8,171 nt of DNA, taken from NCBI GenBank assembly GCA_021442645.1, contig JABUSR010000106.1, positions 1-8,171 on the forward strand, in the 5' to 3' direction. This document shows positions 1-5,613 of the stretch, piece after piece. The stretch's first letter is position 1; every line of letters begins with the position of its first letter. The translations under genes and the position numbers were made by a program. This DNA comes from Ruminiclostridium sp. GTDB taxonomy: Bacteria; Bacillota; Clostridia; Oscillospirales; Oscillospiraceae. A model generated the notes under the pieces. That model did no database searches. It had not been told where the DNA came from and saw only the letters and a program-made list of their open reading frames with translations.

Positions 1-59
1 GGTAGAGCGCCACCTTGCCAAGGTGGAGGTAGCGAGTTCGAGCCTCGTCACTCGCTCCA
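1..59 (+). tRNA. tRNA-Gly (GCC anticodon), 5' end outside the window
   Basis: The 3' three quarters of a tRNA are visible. The anticodon stem is CCACC/GGTGG (10-14 with 22-26) around the loop TTGCCAA, which puts the anticodon GCC at 17-19 and gives glycine. The variable loop is AGGTA. The T arm is GCGAG-TTCGAGC-CTCGT (32-48) with one G-U pair. The 3' acceptor strand CACTCGC (49-55) is followed by discriminator T56 and an encoded CCA (57-59). The first bases belong to the D arm (GGTAGAGC); the 5' acceptor strand, predicted to be GCGAGTG, lies to the left of the window. A strong terminator follows within ten bases, so this is the last or only gene of its transcript. Confidence 0.95.
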
Positions 60-65
60 TCATAT

Positions 66-95
66 AAATCCGCACCCTTCAGGGTGCGGATTTTT
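66..95 (+). terminator. intrinsic terminator after tRNA-Gly
   Basis: A perfect 12-bp stem (66-77 with 82-93, core CCGCACCC/GGGTGCGG) closes on a TTCA loop and ends in a run of T (91-95). It starts seven bases after the CCA end, as expected for a tRNA gene terminator. Confidence 0.92.
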
Positions 96-281
96 CAGCT
101 TTAAAACCCTTGCATTGTTTACCCCAGCGGCCTGCTACCTTTGTTGAAAAACCCTCCGGGGGGTTCGTTGGCTCAAAGCTCCACCCCGCTCCGGGATCCC
201 CGCGGTTCCCATGTCCATCTCCCTTTTCTCCCTTCAGACGGGGGAATTTTCGCAGATTTATTCCGGAAAAGCCGGATTTCC
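96..281. other. intergenic stretch with no recognisable gene
   Basis: This makes up most of the 312-bp gap between the tRNA and proS. Its middle (about 130-235) is GC-rich, while its flanks are A/T-richer. Short open frames cross it on both strands, but none has a convincing ribosome site or a recognisable product. Small inverted repeats are present: AACCC/GGGTT near 150-165, and TCCGG/CCGGA at 262-266 and 272-276 just upstream of the proS -35 box. I see no T-box leader: the conserved AGGGTGGNACCGCG motif is absent on the + strand. A decayed repeat or gene remnant cannot be excluded. Confidence 0.4.
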
Positions 282-310
282 TTGACTTTTTCTCCCATCG
301 GTCATACAAT
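282..310 (+). promoter_or_regulatory. sigma-A type promoter of proS
   Basis: The -35 box TTGACT (282-287) and the -10 box TACAAT (305-310) are separated by exactly 17 bp. Transcription would start near 317, leaving a leader of about 55 nt before the proS ATG. That leader is too short for a T-box riboswitch, so proS is probably not controlled by uncharged tRNA through that route. Confidence 0.85.
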
Positions 311-371
311 AATTTTTACCCATACAGAAACCACTCATGTTTGAGAGTCTCATAAAAAAGGATGGAACACT

Positions 372-1814
372 ATGGCTAAGGAAAACAAGAAGAAAGTGGA
401 ACAGATCACCGATATGGAGGTCGACTTCACCCAATGGTACACGGACGTGTGCAAAAAGGCCGAGCTCATCGACTACTCCTCCATTAAGGGTATGTTCATC
501 TACCGCCCCTATGGCTACGCCATCTGGGAAAATATCCAGAAGGAGCTGGATCGCCGCTTTAAGGAGACCGGCCACGAAAACGTGGCCATGCCCATGCTCA
601 TCCCCGAGTCTCTCCTCCAGAAGGAGAAGGATCATGTGGAGGGCTTTGCCCCCGAGTGTGCCTGGGTCACCCACGGCGGCAGTGAGCCTCTGGAGGAGCG
701 GTACTGCATCCGCCCCACCTCTGAGACTCTCTTCTGCGAACACTTCAAAAATATCATCCAGTCTCACCGGGATCTGCCCAAGCTGTACAACCAGTGGTGC
801 TCCGTCCTGCGCTGGGAAAAAACCTCCCGTCCCTTCCTTCGCCATCGCGAGTTCCTGTGGCAGGAGGGCCACACCATGCACGCCACCGCTGAGGAGGCCC
901 GGGCAGAGACCCACCAGATGCTGAACGTCTATGCTGACTTCCTGGAGAATGTGCTGGCCATGCCCGTGGTCAAGGGCCAGAAGACCGAGAAGGAGAAATT
1001 CAACGGCGCAGAGGAGACTTACACTGTAGAGTGCATGATGCACGACCATAAGGCCCTTCAGTCCGGCACAAGTCACTACTTCGGCGACGGCTTCGCCAAG
1101 GCCTTTGACATCACCTTCACCGGCAAGGACAACACCCTCCACCACCCGCATCAGACCTCCTGGGGCGTGTCCACCCGCATGATCGGCGGCATCATTATGA
1201 CCCATGGCGACAACAACGGCCTGGTCCTGCCTCCGCGCATCGCCCCCATTCAGGCCATGGTCATTCCCGTTGCTCAGCACAAAGAGGGCGTTATCGACGC
1301 CGCCACCGCCCTGATGGAGCGCCTGCAGGCAGCCGGAATCCGTGCCAAGATGGACGCCTCCGACCAGTCCATGGGCTGGAAGGCTGCTGAATACGAGATG
1401 AAGGGCATCCCTCTCCGGGTGGAGATTGGCCCCAAGGACATGGAGAAGGGCCAGTGCGTCCTGGTCCGCCGTGACAGTGGCGAGAAGGTCTTCGTGAGCC
1501 TGGAAGACCTGGAGAGCGCCGCCGCTGCTCTGCTGGACGCCATCCACGAAGGTCTGTTCAACCGGGCTAAGAAGAACCTGGAGGAGCACATCTTCCCTGC
1601 CTTCTCCCTGGAGGAGGCAAAACAGCTCCAGGCCGAGCACGGCGGTTTCATTAAGACTATGTGGTGCGGCGAGCTGGACTGTGAGCTGAAAATGAAGGAA
1701 GAGGGCGGCATGACCTCTCGCTGCCTCCCCTTCGAGCAGGAGCACCTGGCCGACACCTGCCCCATCTGTGGGCGAGCCGCCAAAAAGATGATCTACTGGG
1801 GCGTGGCATATTAA
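372..1814 (+). CDS. proS: prolyl-tRNA synthetase, archaeal/eukaryote-like type (ProS type 3)
   Basis: This class II aminoacyl-tRNA synthetase (480 aa, cytoplasmic) joins proline to tRNA-Pro using ATP. In order the protein shows a motif 1 region around VAMPMLIPES (71-80), the proline-pocket sequence RPTSET (114-119), motif 2 from RWEK to FLWQEGH (147-167), motif 3 GLVLPPRIAPIQ (283-294, Arg289), an anticodon-binding domain (about 295-400), and a C-terminal zinc-type domain with Cys432 and Cys437 (CGELDC) and Cys463 and Cys466 (CPIC). The chain ends in Tyr480, typical of this type. The editing insert that bacterial-type ProRS carries between motifs 2 and 3 is missing, and the length fits the short type. 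The ATG at 372 follows an AAAAAGGA ribosome site about 8 nt upstream and a consensus promoter. It is a single-gene unit with its own terminator. The assignment is very secure. Whether the genome also has a bacterial-type ProRS cannot be seen. Confidence 0.97.
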   Translation: MAKENKKKVEQITDMEVDFTQWYTDVCKKAELIDYSSIKGMFIYRPYGYAIWENIQKELDRRFKETGHENVAMPMLIPESLLQKEKDHVEGFAPECAWVTHGGSEPLEERYCIRPTSETLFCEHFKNIIQSHRDLPKLYNQWCSVLRWEKTSRPFLRHREFLWQEGHTMHATAEEARAETHQMLNVYADFLENVLAMPVVKGQKTEKEKFNGAEETYTVECMMHDHKALQSGTSHYFGDGFAKAFDITFTGKDNTLHHPHQTSWGVSTRMIGGIIMTHGDNNGLVLPPRIAPIQAMVIPVAQHKEGVIDAATALMERLQAAGIRAKMDASDQSMGWKAAEYEMKGIPLRVEIGPKDMEKGQCVLVRRDSGEKVFVSLEDLESAAAALLDAIHEGLFNRAKKNLEEHIFPAFSLEEAKQLQAEHGGFIKTMWCGELDCELKMKEEGGMTSRCLPFEQEHLADTCPICGRAAKKMIYWGVAY

Positions 1815-1842
1815 GCCGCCCCGAACCAGAGAGAGAAAGAGA

Positions 1843-1878
1843 AAAAGCCGTTGCGGTCCAACCACCGCAGCGGCTTTT
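1843..1878 (+). terminator. intrinsic terminator of proS, possibly bidirectional
   Basis: A 14-bp stem, AAAAGCCGTTGCGG (1843-1856) with CCGCAGCGGCTTTT (1865-1878), has one G-U pair and an 8-nt loop. The A run on one side and T run on the other let it work on both strands. It lies 28 bp after the proS stop, at a convergent junction with the importer operon. Confidence 0.88.
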
Positions 1879-1936
1879 ATCATCTGCCGGCTCTCCGGAG
1901 ATCCGAACATTTCCCTGCCGCCTCCTGAACGAAATG

Positions 1937-1966
1937 CACCCCCGCAGGAATTGCCCTGCAGGGGTG
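1937..1966 (-). terminator. GC-rich hairpin downstream of the importer ATPase gene
   Basis: CACCCC and GCAGG (1937-1948, with one internal mismatch) pair with CCTGC and GGGGTG (1955-1966) around a 6-nt loop. It lies about 30 bp beyond the stop codon of the minus-strand ATPase gene. The downstream T tract on the minus strand is weak (ATTTCGTT), so it may act together with the proS terminator further on, or mainly protect the 3' end of the mRNA. Confidence 0.6.
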
Positions 1967-1996
1967 TGTAACCTTTCCTTACGGTATTCCGATAAT

Positions 1997-2719
1997 TCAA
2001 AGCACCTTGGCCAAAAAGTTCTTGGTGCGCTCCATCTGGGGGTTGCTGAAGAGTTCGGCGGGGGTATTCTGCTCCACAATAACACCATCTGCCATGAAAA
2101 GGACACGGTCGCCCACCTCCCGGGCAAAGCCCATCTCATGGGTGACCACCACCATGGTCATGCCGTTCTCAGCCAACCGCTTCATGACGTCCAACACCTC
2201 CCCCACCATTTCGGGGTCCAGGGCGGAGGTGGGCTCATCGAAGAGCATAACCTTGGGTTTCATGGCCAGGGCCCGGACGATGGCGATGCGCTGCTTCTGG
2301 CCGCCGGAAAGCTGACCGGGATAGGCGTCAATCTTGTCTGACAGGTCCACCAGCTTCAGCAGGCGGACAGCCTCCTCGTCGGCCTCGGCCTGCTTCATGA
2401 GGCCGGTCTGAACGGGAGCAAGGGTGATATTCTTCCGGATGGTCAGGTTAGGGAAGAGGTTAAAATGCTGGAAGACCATCCCCATCCGTTGGCGCATCTT
2501 GTTGATGTCGGTCTTGGGATCCGTGATATCCACACCCTCAAAGGAGATGATGCCGGAGGTAGGATTCTCCAACAGGTTCAAGCAGCGCAGGAAGGTGGAC
2601 TTGCCGGAACCGGAAGGGCCGATGATGACCACCTTTTCCCCGGGATGGATATGCTCGGAGATATCCTTCAGGACCTCATGGTCCCCAAAGGACTTGCAGA
2701 GATTTTTAACGTCGATCAC
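1997..2719 (-). CDS. polar amino acid ABC transporter, ATP-binding protein
   Basis: This 240-aa cytoplasmic ATPase drives the importer whose permease and binding protein lie directly upstream. All nucleotide-binding landmarks are intact: Walker A GPSGSGKST (34-42), Q-loop Gln84 in VFQHFNLFP, signature LSGGQKQR (137-144), Walker B VMLFDEPTS (157-165) with catalytic Glu162, and the H-loop His194. The length and the QHFNLFP sequence fit the GlnQ/HisP/ArtP group of amino acid ATPases. The start chosen is GTG at 2719, because AAAGGAGG lies 10 nt upstream and the protein then begins MIDVKNLCKSFG, as in relatives. The frame stays open further upstream to about 2851, but those residues are unlike any ATPase and lie inside the permease gene. 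The first 14 nt overlap the end of the permease gene, which suggests translational coupling. The substrate cannot be read from the ATPase. Confidence 0.95.
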   Translation of the reverse strand: MIDVKNLCKSFGDHEVLKDISEHIHPGEKVVIIGPSGSGKSTFLRCLNLLENPTSGIISFEGVDITDPKTDINKMRQRMGMVFQHFNLFPNLTIRKNITLAPVQTGLMKQAEADEEAVRLLKLVDLSDKIDAYPGQLSGGQKQRIAIVRALAMKPKVMLFDEPTSALDPEMVGEVLDVMKRLAENGMTMVVVTHEMGFAREVGDRVLFMADGVIVEQNTPAELFSNPQMERTKNFLAKVL

Positions 2720-3482
2720 CTTGACGCAGCCTCCTTTCCAGAATTCCCAATAGCCAGGACAGAATGAAGACCAGCAGCAGATAGATACACGCGATGCCCA
2801 GCAGGGGGAACATCTGCTCATAGGTCCGGTTGTAGACGCCCTGCGCCGCATACAGTAGCTCCTTGCCGCCGATGACGGTGATGAGGGAGGTATCCTTCAA
2901 CAGGATGATAAACTCATTGCCCAGGGCGGGCAGGATAGCCTTCACGGCCTGAGGAATGATGATAAACCGCATGGTGGTTCCGTAGCTCAGGCCCAGGGAC
3001 CGACCGGCCTCCATCTGGCCCTTATCCACGGACATGAGGCCGCCGCGGATAATCTCCGCCACATAGGCGCCGGAATTGATGCCCAGGGTCAGGGTACCCA
3101 CCATAGTGAAGGCGCGGCTGCTGGAGAAGACCACGAAGCTCATGATTAGCAGTTGGACCATCATGGGGGTGCCGCGGATGACGGTGACATAGACCTTACA
3201 GAGGAAATTCAGGAACCACAGGATGGGGTTCTTCTGACCGGGGCGCTGTTGGTCGTGGGCGGTGCGGATGAGAGCCACCACCAGGCCCAGGAAAATGCCC
3301 AGCACCAGTGCCAGGGCGGTGACCAGCAGGGTGGTCCGCACGCCGATGAGGTACTGGAGCCATCGGTCGGATTCAATGAAGGCCTGATAAAACTTTACAA
3401 AGAAGGTCTGGTAGAAGGTCAGGTCTCCCCCGCCCACTGCGATGGCTTTCCAAGTAATATACAGTTGCTCCATGGGGGGCAT
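2706..3482 (-). CDS. polar amino acid ABC transporter, permease
   Basis: This 258-aa inner-membrane subunit belongs to the HisM/GlnP family and should act as a homodimer, since no second permease gene is present. Hydrophobic segments lie at about 50-72, 88-101, 107-140, 180-205 and 226-248. The family's coupling loop to the ATPase is clear in EAGRSLGLSYGTTMRFIIIP (158-177) followed by PALGNEFIILLKDTSL (185-200). The N-terminal 45 residues before the first membrane helix are longer than in many relatives. Two starts are possible: ATG 3482 and ATG 3473 (three residues shorter). The ribosome site GAGGTGA sits directly against the first and about 9 nt before the second, so the second may be the one used. 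The gene lies 130 bp downstream of the binding protein gene, behind a strong hairpin, and overlaps the ATPase gene by 14 nt. Confidence 0.93.
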   Translation of the reverse strand: MPPMEQLYITWKAIAVGGGDLTFYQTFFVKFYQAFIESDRWLQYLIGVRTTLLVTALALVLGIFLGLVVALIRTAHDQQRPGQKNPILWFLNFLCKVYVTVIRGTPMMVQLLIMSFVVFSSSRAFTMVGTLTLGINSGAYVAEIIRGGLMSVDKGQMEAGRSLGLSYGTTMRFIIIPQAVKAILPALGNEFIILLKDTSLITVIGGKELLYAAQGVYNRTYEQMFPLLGIACIYLLLVFILSWLLGILERRLRQGDRR

Positions 3483-3562
3483 TCACCTCTCTCTTTTTTC
3501 TTGGGGACAGGATATGGATCCGGTTTTCAAAATGCGCCCGGGCTCTTCCCCTTTGATAGTCG

Positions 3563-3593
3563 GCAAAAGGGCGGCATTATGCCGCCCTTTTGC
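3563..3593 (-). terminator. intercistronic hairpin between binding protein and permease genes
   Basis: A perfect 14-bp stem (3563-3576 with 3580-3593, core AAAAGGGCGGC/GCCGCCCTTTT) has a 3-nt loop and lies 19 bp after the binding protein stop. On the minus strand TTTT falls at the 3' side of the stem, but no long T run follows. It probably gives partial termination or 3' protection of the upstream mRNA, so that more binding protein than permease is made. That arrangement is common in binding-protein importers. Confidence 0.8.
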
Positions 3594-3612
3594 GGGGAAC
3601 ATCCGGGGATGC

Positions 3613-4416
3613 TTACTCAGCAGAGATATACTTGTCCACGATAGCCTGAATGGTGCCGTCCTCCGTCAGCTCAGCCAGAGCTGCGTTGATGGCTTCCAGC
3701 AGGGCAGTATTGCCCTTGCCAAGGCCGATGGCGTAGTTCTCAACGGCGTACTCGGTATCCAGAATCAGCAGGCCGGGGTTGGCAGCCACAAAGGACTGTG
3801 CGGGTGCCTTGTCGATGACGACGCAGTCCACCTGGCCATTCATCAGGGCCTGGACGGCAGTGATGCCGTTGTCATAGGAAGTAATGTGCTCTTCGCCGTA
3901 GTCGTCAGTGCAGTAGATGTTGCCGGTGGTGCCGCGCTGGGTGCCAATCATCTTGCCCTCCAGATCGTCGATGGTGGCGATGTCGGAGCCTTCCTTCACG
4001 ATGACGACCTGCACGCCCTCAGCATAGCTGTCGGAGAAGTCCATGACCAGCATACGGTCTTCAGTAACGGTAACGCCGGCCATAACCATGTCGCTCTTGC
4101 CTTCCTGGGCTGCGGTAAGAGCAGCGTCGAAGTCCATGTCGTCGACCTGCAGCTCCAGACCCAACTTCTCAGCGATAGCCCCAGCGATCTCCACATCGAT
4201 ACCCTCGAAGTCGCCGGAGTCGGTGGTCATCTCGTAGGGGGGGAATGCGGCGTTGGTAGACATGGTCAGCTTGCCCGGGTTGACGGTGGTAAAGACGGCA
4301 TCGCTTTCAGCGGTGTCATCAGTGGGTGCGGGCTCTTCGGAACCGCCGCAGGCGGTCAGTGCGCAGACGGACAGCAGCATGGCAGCTGCCATCAGGATGG
4401 AAAGAAATTTCTTCAT
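3613..4416 (-). CDS. polar amino acid ABC transporter, substrate-binding lipoprotein
   Basis: This 267-aa extracellular lipoprotein (SBP family 3) captures an amino acid and delivers it to the permease. The N-terminus MKKFLSILMAAAMLLSVCAL runs into the lipobox LTAC with Cys23 as the lipidated residue, followed by an acidic, Pro/Thr-rich linker (about 24-45). The mature domain has the family landmarks: NAAFPPYE (55-62), EGIDVEIAGAIAEKLG (71-86), Arg121 in VTEDRMLVMDFSDSY (the usual ligand-carboxylate Arg), GTQRGTTG (158-165) and Asp202 in VVIDKAPA (the usual ligand-amino contact). This supports an alpha-amino acid ligand. It does not settle which one, although an ARG-box-like promoter hints at a basic amino acid. 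The ATG at 4416 has AGAGG 8 nt upstream. It is the first gene of the operon, read from the promoter near 4473-4501. Confidence 0.95.
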   Translation of the reverse strand: MKKFLSILMAAAMLLSVCALTACGGSEEPAPTDDTAESDAVFTTVNPGKLTMSTNAAFPPYEMTTDSGDFEGIDVEIAGAIAEKLGLELQVDDMDFDAALTAAQEGKSDMVMAGVTVTEDRMLVMDFSDSYAEGVQVVIVKEGSDIATIDDLEGKMIGTQRGTTGNIYCTDDYGEEHITSYDNGITAVQALMNGQVDCVVIDKAPAQSFVAANPGLLILDTEYAVENYAIGLGKGNTALLEAINAALAELTEDGTIQAIVDKYISAE

Positions 4417-4438
4417 AGTGCAATCCTCTTTTCATTTT

Positions 4439-4450
4439 TTCATGCATGAA
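4439..4450. promoter_or_regulatory. 12-bp perfect palindrome in the importer leader, possible operator
   Basis: TTCATGCATGAA reads the same on both strands and lies about 15-27 nt downstream of the predicted start of transcription. Its right part, extended, gives CATGAATA (4445-4452), which matches the first half of the Bacillus ARG box consensus as I recall it; the second half of the box is poor. Confidence 0.4.
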
Positions 4451-4468
4451 TAGAATCCTTCAGGGCAT

Positions 4469-4490
4469 TTTGATTATACGCACAATCAAA
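4469..4490. promoter_or_regulatory. inverted repeat over the -10 region of the importer promoter, possible operator
   Basis: TTTGATT (4469-4475) and AATCAAA (4484-4490) form a perfect 7-bp dyad with an 8-bp spacer. It overlaps the -10 box and most of the -10/-35 spacer, a position where a bound repressor would block RNA polymerase. The regulator is unknown. Confidence 0.5.
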
Positions 4491-4501
4491 TAAAAATGCA
4501 A
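4473..4501 (-). promoter_or_regulatory. sigma-A type promoter of the amino acid importer operon
   Basis: On the minus strand the -35 box TTGCAT (4496-4501) and a perfect -10 box TATAAT (4473-4478) are 17 bp apart. Transcription would start near 4466, giving a leader of about 50 nt. Confidence 0.88.
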
Positions 4502-4502
4502 G
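4485..4502 (+). promoter_or_regulatory. ARG-box-like sequence overlapping the -35 of the importer promoter
   Basis: ATCAAATAAAAATGCAAG matches 14 of 18 positions of the Bacillus AhrC/ArgR operator consensus CATGAATAAAAATKCAAK (recalled, not looked up). All 14 matches are contiguous at the 3' side. It covers the -35 box, so an arginine-responsive repressor bound here would shut the promoter. The A/T richness of the consensus makes a chance match possible. Confidence 0.45.
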
Positions 4503-4540
4503 GGTCGGGGAAGGTCCCCCCTCACATTCGGCGAAGTGTC

Positions 4541-4581
4541 AGAAATGGGCAGCATGGTTTTTGCCATACTGCCCAATTTCT
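4541..4581 (-). terminator. terminator of the crotonase-family gene
   Basis: On the minus strand AGAAAT-TGGGCAGTATGG pairs with CCATGCTGCCCATTTCT, with one bulged A and one G-U pair, around a short A-rich loop. The 11-bp GC-rich core is at 4547-4557 and 4564-4574. It lies about 55 bp after the stop codon and before the importer promoter, so it separates the two minus-strand units. The following T tract is short. Confidence 0.75.
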
Positions 4582-4636
4582 AAGAAAAGCTTATTCAGTT
4601 CCCGTGAATGCTCTGTATGCCTCTGTCCTTTGGGGA

Positions 4637-5413
4637 TCAGATGAAGCTTGCCTTGCGCTTCTCCAGGAATGCACCCAGGCCTTCCTCTGCGTTTGCGTGC
4701 ATACGGACAGCTGCCTGGTCGGCAGTCTCTTCCTTCAGCAGCTGCTCGAGGGTGGTCTCGTGAGCCTTGTTCATCAGAGCCTTGGACTTGGTGTAGCAGT
4801 TCAGGGGGCCGCGGGCAATCTTGTTGGCCAGCTTCATAGCCTCTTCCATCAGCTGCTCTGCAGGATAGACATAGTTTGCAATGCCCAGGGTCTTCATCTC
4901 GTCGGCCTTGACCACGCGCTGGGTCAGCATCAGCTCCTTGGCGATGTTGGGGCCAACAACGCGGGGCAGCAGATAGTGGCAAGCGCAGTCAGGAATCAGG
5001 CCCACCTGGCCGAAGGCCACGATGAACATAGCGTTGTCAGCCACCAGAGCGATGTCGCCAGCCATCAGCAGAGAGGTGCCAGCACCGGCGATTGCGCCGT
5101 GAGCAGCGGTGATGACGGGCTTGGGGAAGGTGTTCAGCAGGGTAGTGAAGCCGCCGGCCACAGTCATGAAGTCAAAGAAGGCTTCCTCGGTGGTGATGGA
5201 CTTCATCTCGGCGATGTCGCCGCCTGCACAGAAAGCGCGGCCTTCGGCGTTCAGGATGACGCAGCGGACAGCGTCGTCAGCCTTGGCAGCCTCAAAAGCG
5301 ACAGTCAAATCAGCAAAGATCTGCTTGTTCAGGGAGTTCATAGCCTTGGTACGGTTCATGCTGACGATACCAACATTGCCTTCCACGCGATACAGGACGG
5401 TTTCGAGTTCCAT
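4637..5413 (-). CDS. enoyl-CoA hydratase/isomerase (crotonase) family protein with atypical active site
   Basis: This 258-aa cytoplasmic protein has the crotonase fold acting on an acyl-CoA. The first oxyanion-hole segment is AFCAGGDIAEM (60-70) and the second is HGAIAGAGTSLLMAGD (105-120). Aligned by eye with rat mitochondrial enoyl-CoA hydratase, the two catalytic glutamates (144 and 164) are replaced by Ser114 and Phe134. Asp142 in VGLIPDCACHYLLPRVVG occupies the place used by PaaG-like isomerases, so double-bond isomerisation is more likely than hydration; this is inference. The Cys143-Ala-Cys145-His146 cluster beside it is unusual. The ATG at 5413 has AAAGGAG 10 nt upstream. The gene has its own promoter and terminator and no acyl-CoA partner genes beside it, so the substrate cannot be inferred. 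The fold assignment is secure; the reaction is not. Confidence 0.92.
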   Translation of the reverse strand: MELETVLYRVEGNVGIVSMNRTKAMNSLNKQIFADLTVAFEAAKADDAVRCVILNAEGRAFCAGGDIAEMKSITTEEAFFDFMTVAGGFTTLLNTFPKPVITAAHGAIAGAGTSLLMAGDIALVADNAMFIVAFGQVGLIPDCACHYLLPRVVGPNIAKELMLTQRVVKADEMKTLGIANYVYPAEQLMEEAMKLANKIARGPLNCYTKSKALMNKAHETTLEQLLKEETADQAAVRMHANAEEGLGAFLEKRKASFI

Positions 5414-5482
5414 AGTAATCGTGCTCCTTTATTTTTTATTTCTTAGGTGATACAGGAAAATTCCCATGTTAATACAAAATAA

Positions 5483-5511
5483 ATTATACCACAGCCTTTT
5501 GCCGTTGAAAA
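5483..5511 (-). promoter_or_regulatory. extended -10 promoter of the crotonase-family gene
   Basis: On the minus strand TGGTATAAT supplies a perfect -10 (5483-5488) with the TGN extension. A weaker -35, TTTTCA (5506-5511), lies 17 bp upstream. Transcription would start near 5476, leaving an A/T-rich leader of about 60 nt. Confidence 0.8.
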
Positions 5512-5571
5512 GGATATTTTATAATTTCTTTTCCTCAGCAACTGAAAAAGCCGGGGACCGACGGGAAGAGA

Positions 5572-5597
5572 GAAACGCCTCCCTCGGGAGGCGTTTC
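5572..5597 (-). terminator. terminator of the alcohol/aldehyde dehydrogenase unit
   Basis: An 11-bp perfect stem, GAAACGCCTCC (5572-5582) with GGAGGCGTTTC (5587-5597), has a 4-nt loop. On the minus strand it is followed by the pyrimidine-rich run TCTCTTCCC. It lies 16 bp after the aldehyde dehydrogenase stop. Confidence 0.85.
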
Positions 5598-5613
5598 GTC
5601 ATCAGGTCCCAAT

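Noticed and set aside
190..212. T-box-like sequence on the minus strand (TGGGAACCGCG, near the TGGNACCGCG consensus)
   Set aside because: It has one extra base compared with the consensus, no specifier stem or antiterminator around it, and no minus-strand gene downstream that it could control.
1892..1901. 10-bp palindrome TCTCCGGAGA in the convergent intergenic region
   Set aside because: It is short, lies between two terminators and far from any promoter, so a regulatory role is unlikely.
258..2000. A very long open frame (about 580 codons) on the minus strand across the whole of proS
   Set aside because: It lies opposite a clearly real gene whose GC-rich third positions make stops rare on the other strand. 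The translation is low in complexity and resembles no family, and there is no ribosome site or promoter for it.
2720..2851. N-terminal extension of the ATPase up to about 2851
   Set aside because: These codons overlap the permease in another frame, look unlike any ABC ATPase, and a strong ribosome site precedes the GTG at 2719.
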